64,000 bases of DNA from contig CM065334.1 in the NCBI GenBank assembly GCA_033032175.1, positions 3,717,705 through 3,781,704 of the forward strand, given 5' to 3'. The notes below the pieces were generated by a model that saw only the letters and a list, made by a program, of their open reading frames with translations, ran no database searches and was not told where the DNA came from. Positions 1 through 10,400 of the stretch are shown here, one piece after another (within the stretch, counting starts at the first letter, position 1; each line of letters starts with the position of its first letter). This DNA comes from Saturnia japonica (taxonomy: Eukaryota > Arthropoda > Insecta > Lepidoptera > Saturniidae). The position numbers and the translations under genes are program-made.

Positions 1-210
1 CAGGGTCTAAGTTCAATGACACTGGTCGGTTTAGGATTCGTAGTATTAATTTAATATATTAGTAACAGATATTATAGATAAATTTTATTTTTTCTGCACT
101 CCTTCTCCATATGAACTTTAATCATGCCAAATCTCACAGTCTTCCGTGCACGCAATACGCCTAAAATAATACCGAAAGCTTTTTCTTCACGCATTAATAT
201 ATAGATACGA
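1..210. repeat. Copy of the sequence downstream of esterase gene C
   Basis: This stretch closely matches 40216-40430: the same run from ctaagttcaatg through tctgcact to the accgaaagctttt block, with small indels. In the second place it lies about 0.9 kb after the stop of esterase gene C. It is non-coding. The likeliest reading is that it is the downstream flank of another paralogue lying before base 1, but it could also be an ordinary dispersed repeat. Confidence 0.6.
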
Positions 211-332
211 TTCAATAATTTCCTCTGTGTCATTGTAATTTTATTTAACTATTGTTTTAGACAACTGAACATTGTCTCCTTACATTTATACAGGGGTAAA
301 GGGTAAATATTATAACTTTATAATAATATAAT

Positions 333-912
333 TGTTGCGGACAGCGAGCGGGGCGAGCGAATAACGATAGTCTAATAGTATAAAATGAACAAGTAAATGA
401 AATAATGCGTGTTAGGAATAAGGTTTATAAATACGTGTTAGGAATAGATATAATAATATGAACTGAATATGTGTGAATATGTGTATTTTAAAACGATTAG
501 AATAAGAATATAGCTAGTTGTAAGTTTAAATGTATAAATTTCACTAGTTGTAAGGATGAACCATGCCAGACTCGGAACATCTGGCATGGTGACTCATGGT
601 ACTGCCGAGAGCGCGCACACAGAGCGTGCGCGCTCATTGGCTGAGCGACGCCCCGCACGGAATCCATCGCACTACCGGTTGCGAGGCAAAGGGCGAGGTT
701 AAATATAGCAGAGAGGGCGGCAGTACTGCGATCAGTTCGAGAAACACTACAACAACAGCAAGCAGCGAATCTACAAGCAAACTACAGTCAAGAACGTTAT
801 TAAGAAACCACATTGTTACTACGAACTACTGTAACTTTGTAAGAAACAAGAATAAAACAAGCGCTATTAATTTAGCACACATTAAAATATTGTGGACGTC
901 CTTTTATTCACA
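333..912 (+). mobile_element. Solo LTR of an LTR retrotransposon, 580 bp, with perfect 5-bp target duplication
   Basis: It starts TGTTGCGGACAG and ends TTATTCACA, the TG...CA pattern of LTRs. It is flanked on both sides by ATAAT (328-332 and 913-917). It carries a TATA box (699-708), an initiator TCAGTTC (732-738) about 30 bp downstream, and a poly(A) signal AATAAA (851-856), so it is read on +. An 11-bp perfect inverted repeat (560-570 with 580-590) lies in the U3 part. No internal gag-pol follows, so only one LTR remains after recombination. The family cannot be named from this. Confidence 0.85.
699..738 (+). promoter_or_regulatory. Core promoter of the solo LTR (TATA plus initiator)
   Basis: TTAAATATAG at 699-708 is followed about 30 bp later by TCAGTTC, the arthropod initiator consensus. 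The spacing and the downstream AATAAA make this a coherent retrotransposon promoter. Confidence 0.6.
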
Positions 913-917
913 ATAAT

Positions 918-1284
918 AATAGTATAATATAGTATTGACGGCGTGCGATTGGCGTTAATAATAAGTTGGCTTTTGGCGCGTAGACGAAGTTAGCCATCAA
1001 TCATTATGTGTTATACTGACTTTTATTTTTATTAATTTTATTACAATAATGTTAAATTATAAACCGTTGAGTTGTTATCTTACAACAAAGAAAAAGTCAG
1101 TAAAATTAAGGTACTTTATTGTCTTTGATGGCTAAGAGGCTAACGTAACGCGTTTAGGCGCCCCTCTGTCTTGCTTCCCTTTCTCTCACGCATACGGCAG
1201 CAGTAGGCAGGCTCCTCCTCTTTCACTATACATAAATTTTATGTAATAACCTAAGCTTTTCTCAAGTTAAACAATTTCAATATT
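918..1284. other. Intergenic sequence, no gene seen
   Basis: AT-rich flank with a short GC-rich patch near 1150-1215. No conserved coding motif was recognised on either strand. Confidence 0.5.
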
Positions 1285-1580
1285 AAAATAGTTCAACTTA
1301 GATTACTTTCAGTTATCACTTCTGTCGATCGTCCCGAGACGCACACGTTTTTCTTTTTTTAACATAACCACAATCAATCCAGTTTGTTTTGAGTGAACAT
1401 TATTTTACTATGATTTTCAGTTTTTATTGATTTTCACGAAAACGTGTTCAGTCAGAGATCTGAAACTATTTATTAATGCACTGCTGGGACAATTTCACCA
1501 TGCTTATCCCCCTATACCAAAGTTCATTAAATTATATAGTCAGAAATAGGAGTAACAAAATTAGAGGTCGTATGGCAGGC

Positions 1581-1616
1581 TTTTAAAACCTTCCAGTCGC
1601 GTTTGCAAGTCATCAC
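1581..1616 (+). promoter_or_regulatory. Putative promoter of the upstream first-exon copy
   Basis: A TATA-like CTTTTAAAAC at 1580-1589 lies about 28 bp before TCATCAC (1610-1616), which fits an initiator, and the ATG follows at 1630. The same block precedes the second copy (4253-4288). A related TATA/TCATY/ATG arrangement precedes genes B and C. Confidence 0.45.
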
Positions 1617-1629
1617 TTATCGGACGAAA

Positions 1630-1806
1630 ATGTTACGCATAATACATATATTATTATTCGTAACACATATATATGGGTTATCAAATATTGGTCCACTTAT
1701 AAAGACCAAACATGGGTTGATCAGGGGCTTAAGGTCTATTAATGGACAGTATTCCATGTACCTTGGAATTCCGTATGCGAAAGTCAATGAAAGTAATCCT
1801 TTCGGG
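1630..1806 (+). CDS. Carboxylesterase first exon, upstream duplicate (exon 1a)
   Basis: This 177-bp exon encodes 59 residues. It has a hydrophobic signal peptide beginning MLRIIHILLFVTHIYG, then the esterase N-terminal block with GLIRGLRS and LGIPYAKVNE. It ends after NPFG at a GTGAGT donor (1807). The ATG at 1630 is chosen because it starts the signal peptide and sits in the GACGAAAATG context conserved in the paralogues; the upstream in-frame TTG is not used. It differs from exon 1b mainly by Ser for Thr (NESNP against NETNP). It could be an alternative first exon of gene A, splicing in frame to 8313, or an orphan left by partial gene duplication. Confidence 0.75.
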
Positions 1807-1959
1807 GTGAGTATGTTATTTATTAGTTTTTCCTAAAAAAATCGTACTAACATACACATGTAAAAATTTTAACATTCTTCTGTTAAGTGTATGATATAAA
1901 AGGATTTTTATTTCATTTTATATTTATTTATATTATGATTATTGTAAATAATAATATTA

Positions 1960-2760
1960 GTAACTGTCAATACCAACTTTATGCTGATGATTTTCAGCTT
2001 TAATATTCCTTCCGGCCTAATGATCATACTAAGGCAGTAAATAAAATAAATCTGGACTTGGAACGAGTATACACGTGGTCTACCTCAACCTGCTTAATTC
2101 TAAACCCAAAGAAGTCCAATTCTATGGTAATTGGTTCTAAACGTAACATGCTAAAATTAAATAGTTCAACAATGAGTAACAACGAGCCCGTGCAGCATGT
2201 TCATGATGCCAGAAACCTTGGGCTAATTTTTGACAGTTCATTGAGGTTCGAAAAACATATTAATAACTGTGTAAGCAGTTATGTGAATCTACTGTCCTTT
2301 CCAAGCTAAATTATTGTGTACAGCCCGTGTCTTCGAGGACGCAGTCAGAAATTAATTCAGTGTGTCCAGAATGCCTGTGTACGTTTTTGTTATATCCCAC
2401 CACGTTCGCACATCACACCATTTATAAATAAATCCAAGCTGTTACAAATGGAAGCGAGGAGGAAGCTACATTTCACTAGCATACTCTTTGATATAATGTC
2501 TACTAAATCTTCAAGTTACCTATATAATAAATTTATGTGGCCCCACCATGACAATAGATACAGCTTCACACCACATCATAAAACTGTAGCTTTTCGTGGT
2601 TCTTTTAGATATGCAGCCACTAAGTGCTGGAACAACATACCACCCCCTATTCGAAATATTAGGTACGCCAACGTTTCGTTTCAGCTTCAAAGCTAATTTG
2701 AAAAAATATTTGTTATTGTTGCAACAATGAATTTACTATAATTATGTTGGCTCAGTAGGT
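1960..2760 (+). pseudogene. Relic of a CR1/jockey-group LINE reverse transcriptase, copy 1
   Basis: Scattered frames give the C-terminal half of a LINE reverse transcriptase. QLYADDFQL (the YADD active-site block, near 1975-2000) is followed by a stop, then RVYTWSTSTCLILNPKK and the block ending GLIFDSSLRFEKHINN. A frame change near 2305 follows. The C-terminal block has QNACVRFCYIPPRSHITPF, then FRYAATKCWNNIPPPIRN. Stops and frameshifts make it inactive. It sits in the intron after exon 1a and was duplicated with it. Confidence 0.8.
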
Positions 2761-3281
2761 ATGTATCTAAATATTTTTTTCTCAAGTTGTGGGCAGTCTA
2801 TCTAAAAGTTTACGGGATATGATTATATTATATATTAGTTGTGCCCAACGGTTTCACCCGTGTTAATTTTATACAATAAACACCGCAACGCCAACGCACC
2901 TGTATAGTTTATCATAATTATTGTTCTTGTCGCAAGTACAAATTATTTGATTTTTTTGTTATCTCCTAAACTATGTGTCAAAATAACATACTATAATGAG
3001 CAAAACTTAACTTTATAATATTTTCACGACGAAGAAACTTTTATTCGTAAGAATTAATATGACATGTCTAAAAATAATATTCATAAATCACTTTTTAATT
3101 TTTAACAATTGTTTGTTACAAAATACCTTTTTAAGGCTTATGTATAGGATGAAATGAATGATCTCGGAACACGACAAACCAAAAGAAAATCATAGATGGA
3201 TATATCACTCTATGTGAATGGTATTGTAAATCATTCCTTATTGTACCACCACCTTGCGGATTAATTTTTCATAAAGGCGAC

Positions 3282-3580
3282 ATACAATATAAGATGCGAT
3301 GACTTACGTACGTCATTATGGTCGACCTGATTTGTTTATTACATTTACGTGTAACCTAAATTGGGAAGAAATACAAACTTTGTTATTATCAGGCCAACAA
3401 TTAGTACATCGCCATGATATCGTTGCACGTGTATTTAGACTAAAATTTAAATCTATGATTGATTTAATCGTTAAATATTCAATTTTTGCTAATACATGTT
3501 GCTGGCTGTATTCTATTGAGTGGCAAAAGCGAGGTTTACCTCATGAAGACGCTAGTTCTTTTTTATTGTTGTAAGTATGC
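3282..3580 (+). pseudogene. Fragment of a Helitron Rep (Helitron_like_N) domain
   Basis: The frame at 3299-3571 reads MTYVRHYGRPDLFITFTCN, then RHDIVARVFRLKFK and YSIEWQKRGLPHEDA. These are strongly conserved landmarks of the N-terminal domain of Helitron Rep/helicase proteins, which nick DNA for rolling-circle transposition. Only about 90 residues remain. The HUH catalytic motif and the helicase are absent, so it is a dead fragment. It lies in the 675-bp spacer between the two copies of the tandem duplication. Confidence 0.85.
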
Positions 3581-3956
3581 AATTATTATTTTTTAATTAC
3601 CTACCTACCATGTGCAAAGCAGCATTGGAAAAGGACGGAAAAGATGGGACTCACCCTGGGCTGCGCTCCCTGTTTGTCTCGCTCTTCCTCCACTGGTACA
3701 CAACACCAAGTTCTCTAAACACTTTAAAGGAACACACAATGTATTTTAATTTATATAAATGAATGACTTATGTCGGTCGGACGCTCGTTGACTCGCGCAA
3801 TGCTCACAACGAAGTGACGTGTGTCATACATACCACAGGGTGGTGGGGGTAAGGACAAAGAGAAAGGCAAGAATATTCATGTTCAAGGACAGGATGCCGC
3901 TTTGCACAATTCTAGCCTAAACACCTCATGCTCACATTTTGATTTGGCTTGAAAAT
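3581..3956. other. Spacer between the duplicated units
   Basis: No gene was recognised. A short open frame near 3600-3760 has no recognisable motif. Confidence 0.4.
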
Positions 3957-4252
3957 AAAATAGTTCAACTTAGATTACTTTCAGTTATCACTTCTGTCGA
4001 TCGTCCCGAGACGCACACGTTTTTCTTTTTTTAACATAACCACAATCAATCCAGTTTGTTTTGAGTGAACATTATTTTACTATGATTTTCAGTTTTTATT
4101 GATTTTCACGAAAACGTGTTCAGTCAGAGATCTGAAACTATTTATTAATGCACTGCTGGGACAATTTCACCATGCTTATCCCCCTATACCAAAGTTCATT
4201 AAATTATATAGTCAGAAATAGGAGTAACAAAATTAGAGGTCGTATGGCAGGC

Positions 4253-4288
4253 TTTTAAAACCTTCCAGTCGCGTTTGCAAGTCATCAC
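4253..4288 (+). promoter_or_regulatory. Putative promoter of esterase gene A
   Basis: Same TATA-like CTTTTAAAAC and TCATCAC initiator-like pair as at 1581-1616, about 20 nt before the ATG at 4302. It is the nearer of the two first exons to the gene body, so it is the likelier default promoter. Confidence 0.45.
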
Positions 4289-4301
4289 TTATCGGACGAA
4301 A

Positions 4302-4478
4302 ATGTTACGCATAATACATATATTATTATTCGTAACACATATATATGGGTTATCAAATATTGGTCCACTTATAAAGACCAAACATGGGTTGATCAGGGGC
4401 TTAAGGTCTATTAATGGACAGTATTCCATGTACCTTGGAATTCCCTATGCGAAAGTCAATGAAACTAATCCTTTCGGG
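4302..4478 (+). CDS. Gene A exon 1b (signal peptide exon)
   Basis: 177 bp, donor GTGAGT at 4479. It encodes a hydrophobic leader (MLRIIHILLFVTHIYG) and the first beta-strand region of the esterase fold, ending NETNPFG. It is nearest to exon 2 and so preferred as the gene A start. Confidence 0.8.
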
Positions 4479-7400
4479 GTGAGTATGTTATTTATTAGTT
4501 TTTCCAAAAAAAATCGTACTAACATACACATGTAAAAATTTTAACATTCTTCTGTTAAGTGTATGATATAAAAGCCTTTTTATTTCATTTTATATTTATT
4601 TATATTATGATTATTGTAAATAATAATATTAGTAACTGTCAATACCAACTTTATGCTGATGATTTTCAGCTTTAATATTCCTTCCGGCCTAATGATCATA
4701 CTAAGGCAGTGAATAAAATAAATCTGGACTTGGAACGAGTATACACGTGGTCTACCTCAAACTGCTTAATTCTAAACCCAAAGAAGTTCAACTCTATGGT
4801 AATTGGTTCTAAACGTAACATGCTAAAATTAAATAGTTCAACAATGAGTAACAACGAACCCGTGCAGCATGTTCATGATGCCAGAAACCTTGGGCTAATT
4901 TTTGGCAGTTCATTGAGGTTCGAAAAACATATTAATAACTGTGTAAGCAGTTATGTGAATCTATTGTCCTTTCCAAGCTAAATTATTGTGTACAGCCCGT
5001 GTCTTCGAGGACGCAGTCAGAAATTAATTCAGTGTGTCCAGAATGCCTGTGTACGTTTTTGTTATATCCCACCACGTTCGCACATCACACCATTTATAAA
5101 TAAATCCAAGCTGTTACAAATGGAAGCGAGGAGGAAGCTACATTTCACTAGCATGCTCTTTGATATAATGTCTAGTAAATCTTTAAGTTACCTATATTGT
5201 TGGGTACGCGTCACTTCCCCTCTGCGTGAGGGAGGGGGGGGTGTGACGTTTCCCCGGTTTGGACGGGCGTTTTGTTGCGCCGGATGCCCGTCTCGTAGAT
5301 ACCGTACGGATGCCAGTGGGCGGCGTGATGTTAGTGGTGAGGGGGTCCGGGGGGTGCAATAATGCACGACCGCTTGAGGTGCCGGGTCTTCAATGAAAGT
5401 CGATATCTTGTTGATTGTTCGCAGGACGACCAAAGCTTTCTTCTTGTAGTTACTCGTTGCTTGCACTTGTAGACTCGTTGAATTGCACCGTGCCCAATAC
5501 GGCCCTTCTTCGAGCTTAAGTGGTTCGAGCAATGACCGTAAAGAGAGCCCCGTTTTATTTCGTGTTTATTTCGTGTTTTAACTTTACTTTTCGCTTTGGT
5601 TGCCCTGTTAAACTCTTTATATTTCTCTCATTATATATCCTATGTACACATGTTATATATCAAAATGTTCCTCTTTGAATTATCTATCCATTAAATATTC
5701 ACTTATAATATACATTACGTATACATTCCGTACATAAGCCAAAAACAATGTAATTTACGGGCGACATCACTTTTTTCCGCTCGTAAAATCTCTATAACAT
5801 TCGATATACTTACTCTATTGGCTTACTCTATATGTTAATCTATTCTGTGTTAGTTATATTTTCACATATGTGACACACAATACATAATCGTTTATATACA
5901 TCTTAACATACAACATGCAACTTGTAATGTAGCGTATTCGCTTACATTTTTCTATAATATTGTCAGTATTAACCTATTTTATTGTAACTCATAGTATGTA
6001 ACACGTAAATATAATAATAACACATAATACCCTAACCTAAGACACGAAAAACAACTATTCTGTCGCCAACATATATAATAAGTTTATGTAGCCCCACCAT
6101 GACAATAGATACAGCTCGCCAGTATTCGCTATACCACATCATAAAACTGTAGCTTTTCATGGTTCTTTTAGATATGCAGCCACTAAGTGCTGGAACAACA
6201 TACCACCCCCTATTCGAAATATTAGGTACGCCAACGTTTCGTTTCAGCTTCAAAGCTAATTTGAAAAAATATTTGTTATTGTTGCAACAATGAATTTACT
6301 ATAATTATGTTGGCTCAGTAGGTATGTATATAAATATTTTTTCTCAAGTTGTGGGCAGTCTATCTAAAAGTGTACGGGATATGATTATATTATATATTAG
6401 TTGTGCCCAACGGTTTCACCCGTGTTAATTTTATACAATAAACACCGCAACGCCAACGCACCTGTATAGTTTATCATAATTATTGTTCTTGTCGCAAGTA
6501 CATATTATTTGATTTTTTTGTTATCTCCTAAACTATGTGTCAAAATAACATACTATAATGAGCAAAACTTAACTTTATAAAATTTTCATGACGAAGAAAC
6601 TTTTATTCGTAAGAATTAATATGACATGTCTAAAAATAATATTCATAAATCACTTTTTAATTTTTAACAATTGTTTGTTACAAAATACCTTTTTAAGGCT
6701 TATGTATAGGATGAAATGAATGATCTCGGAACACAACAAACCAAAAGAAAATCATACTTGTGTTTATCACTATGTGTATGGTGGCCGCGATCCCTAACAC
6801 CCCGTTATAAATACTGTATATAAATGAATGATCTCGGAATACGACAAACCAAAAGAAAATCATAGATGGATTTATCACTCTATGTGTATGGTATTGTAAA
6901 TCATTCCTTATTGTACCACCTTGCGGATTAATTTTTCAAAAAGGCGAAACCCTTTTTTTTCTTCATAAAAGAATAAATTAGAATTTTCATATCCTTAAAT
7001 TGAGAAATAATGGGTTCTTCATACAAAATTTCATCCCAAAATTTACACCTTCATGTCTTATCTTTACTCCATAAGATACCCTAAGTCCGTCTCCAAGGTC
7101 CAATATATTATCTCTATTCATCAAAATTCGTTTGATGGGTTCTTCATACAAACCTTCATCCCCTATTTCATCCATTAAAGTTTTATTTTTTCCTACATAA
7201 GGTAGCCAAATTCTTTCTCCAAAGTCCAACATATCTCTATACCAAAATTCATCAAAATTGGGTTCTTCACACGAACTTTCACCCCCCTTTTCACTCCTTC
7301 CAATTTTATTTCTAAAAGTAGCCTATGTTCTTTCTCAACCAAAATTCATCAAAATTAGTTCAGAGGTATAGGCGTGAAAACGCAACAGACGGGACAGACA

Positions 7401-10400
7401 GAATTCGATCTTTTTCGAAATGAATTGCCATCTCTAGCAACGGCGCGGATAGCCGCAAAATATAGATTCAACCGACAAATTTCCAGCCTATGCTGAGCCC
7501 CTCTTAATATGATTTATCACGTAGATCTGAGGTCAATTTATATTGGAAAATAAAAATTTTTGGAACTCTCCGTTTTTAATTTTATGAAAAGTTACAATCA
7601 TCATCGTTTTATAAACCATAATTTACAGATAATTAAAATTTCAGTCAATTCAACTGAAGAGCTATTTTATAGCGTTTTTATCAAACAAATGTTCGAAGTG
7701 ATTTTTTAAATTGATATAATTTTTTTATTTATGAACTTATTAAAGTAAAACAAACACTAAATGTTAAGTGAACCTTACCAGAATATATTAGCGAAAACCG
7801 TTTCCAAATCGGTTAAGCCGTTTCTGAGATTACCACGCACAAACGTTGGCAAACAGACAAACAGACAAAAATTCTAACAATCATTGTTTTGGGTTCTGCT
7901 GCGTTGATAAAGGCCCCAATAATAGTTTTTCTCATATATCTTCTATGTACAGACATCAATCAGTTACGTTTTTATAGATATAGATAGATATATGCAGTAT
8001 ACAGTTAGAAGATGTATATATTATAGCTCATTTGTTGCTTATTCTTATGAAGTTACGATTATTTACTTTAATTAATTAAAATTATTGTTGTGTTAGTTCG
8101 GCCATGAGGTTGTACATGCCTACAGGCCCTGTCAGAATAACAGCGCTGCAAAACTAGAAACTTGATTGATAGAAAGTTTAACTTGCTGCTAATGTGATTT
8201 TAGGACAATCATTAACTCATATTGAACGAAGTTAATTACTAGGACGGATTTTTTGAAATGATTATCATGTAGTGGGGATAGATATTTCATTATGAACAAT
8301 TAACATTTTCAGCCATCCGTACCACATGTGGCCTTCGACGGAATCTTTGAAGCGCTCGATGACTCTGCAATATGCCCTCAGTTACCGTTCGGTACCAATA
8401 TCGCTGCTGGCACTATCGATTGCTTGCGTCTAAGCGTATACGTGCCCAACACAACAATATTGGAGAACCTCCTTCCAGTAATGATATGGCTTCATAGTGG
8501 AGGATTCTTCAGAGGCAGTAGTAACAGGTTGCAGTATGACCCTCATTTCCTTGTCAGGCATAACGTTATCATCGTCTCAATTAATTACCGTCTCGGTCCT
8601 TACGGCTTCTTTTGTGTAGATACTCCAACCGTGTCCGGTAATCAAGGACTGAAAGACCAAGTCTTAGCTTTGAAATGGGTTAAAGAAAATATTCAATCAT
8701 TCGGCGGTGATGCAAACAAAGTAACATTGTTTGGTGGAAGCTCCGGAGCTAAGTCCATTCATTTACATCTTCTATCTGACAACGAGAAATTGTTTGACAA
8801 AGCGATCATACAAAGCGGTACACTGATACCGTGGCCTTTTGCCAAACCTGACAATTCGCAACCTCTGAGGCTCGCTGAAAAATTAGGCTTCGAGACGAAT
8901 AACGTTGAAGAGGCCTTCACATTTCTGGGAAGTCAAGATGTGCATTTAGTATCAAAGGCTTCGCACGACCTTGGCATATCGTTTTTCACTGGCGATATCC
9001 TACCCGAAGCAAGGCCTTGTATTGAGAATAAGTTCCAAGGTGCATTTATCACCGACCATCCATTTAAAATAAGATCGACTAAGGTCAGAAATATGCCACT
9101 AATAATTGGATACAACAGTCAAGAGATGCTTTATAAATTTGGTAACTATGCCGTAGAGGAATTATGCGCAATATCTTTCAAAGACCATCTCAGACTCGGC
9201 TTGGATGTAATTGATGATGAAATAGTAAATATTGTTAAACGGTTCTACATCGGTGATGCTAACGATGACGGTTCACTTAAATACCAAGTGCTTAATTTCG
9301 AATCAGACTTTAATCACAATCATCCGACAGAAAGAACCATTAAACGTTATATGAACGAAGGAGCAAAGTCAATTTATTATTACAACTTCTATTATGAAGG
9401 TAAAAGGAATTACTTGAAACAAGCCTTTAAAGTGAACGCAACTGGAGCCTGTCATGGTGACGAGCTCGGTTATTTATTCAAATCGAATTTTCTCAGTGAT
9501 GAGCCTACTCCTGAAGACCAAGAGATGATTGACAAGATGACAACACTGTGGACAAACTTCGCTAAATACGGGTATGTATGTCTGCTTTATCTATGGTCAA
9601 CTTAACAGATATTTACGGGTAGGTAATCTAACTAACCAGGATACTTGTGGGAAAACTCTTACACGATATAGTTAGTTATTTTAAAATTAAATTGACGTAG
9701 TACCAACGAAAGCATTTTTTTATATTCGTGAAAAAAATTTTTAAACCCAAAAAAAACCCAGCAGCAATTGTCGAAGTTTCACTTCTTTTGGCGCTTTTAG
9801 TGAAGGATAAATATGTTTGGAAGATCTAAAATTGCACGCCTCATACCATTCATTTGATTTATAAAAACGAAAAAAACAATTCGTACCATTGACTTATTTG
9901 TGTTATTTAGACAACTTAACAAAATATGCTTTAAATTTAGATCCAAATAAATAGTGAACCTTTTTTTGTTAAACACTATTTTATAAATAAACGATAATAA
10001 TGTTTTAATACCTAATCAAAGTAAAATAATGTTTTTACCATTGTCACTCGAAAAAGGGCATTTTATTCATCGATACCAGTGGATAAAACACTCGTTTACT
10101 CACAAGAGAATAAAAACGTTTTAAATTTAGAACAAGCACGAATTGTATAAATTATGTAAGTATAAAAAATTGCACGAATACGTGATAGAAGAGAAATTTC
10201 TTGAAATAAAAATCATTGATGGGTTTATTACTATGTGTATGGTGGTCGCGATCTTTATCATCTTTCCCTTAACTTTTATTTTATAAATGTATCTTCTCTC
10301 TCTCTCTCTCTCTTTTTCTCTATGTCTCTCTTTCTTTATAACCCGTTCCTTTACCGCATTTACACTGACTGATCTCTAAGCGCGATAAACCAAAAATAAT

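Larger units (their letters stand above)
1285..3281 (+). repeat. Tandem duplication, copy 1 (promoter, first exon, LINE fragment)
   Basis: Bases 1285-3281 recur at 3957-6948 with an offset of 2672 at the start and very few substitutions. Copy 2 is interrupted by an 874-bp solo LTR and carries one extra satellite-like unit. The unit contains the promoter and first coding exon of an esterase, then an old reverse-transcriptase fragment. About 675 bp of unrelated sequence, including a Helitron fragment, separates the copies. Confidence 0.9.
3957..6948 (+). repeat. Tandem duplication, copy 2
   Basis: Second copy of 1285-3281, carrying exon 1b of gene A and the LINE relic. It is interrupted at 5198-6071 by a solo LTR. 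Past 6722 it has one extra unit of about 108 bp compared with copy 1. Confidence 0.9.

Noticed and set aside
596..916. 106-codon open frame
   Set aside because: It lies wholly within the solo LTR (R/U5 region plus target duplication) and has no protein motif.
1603..1629. In-frame upstream start for the esterase exon
   Set aside because: The codon is TTG, not ATG. The ATG at 1630 starts the signal peptide and is conserved in the paralogues.
9572..9605. Extension of the esterase frame past FAKYG
   Set aside because: A GTATGT donor lies at 9572 and the paralogues continue with exon 3. The extra residues are intron.
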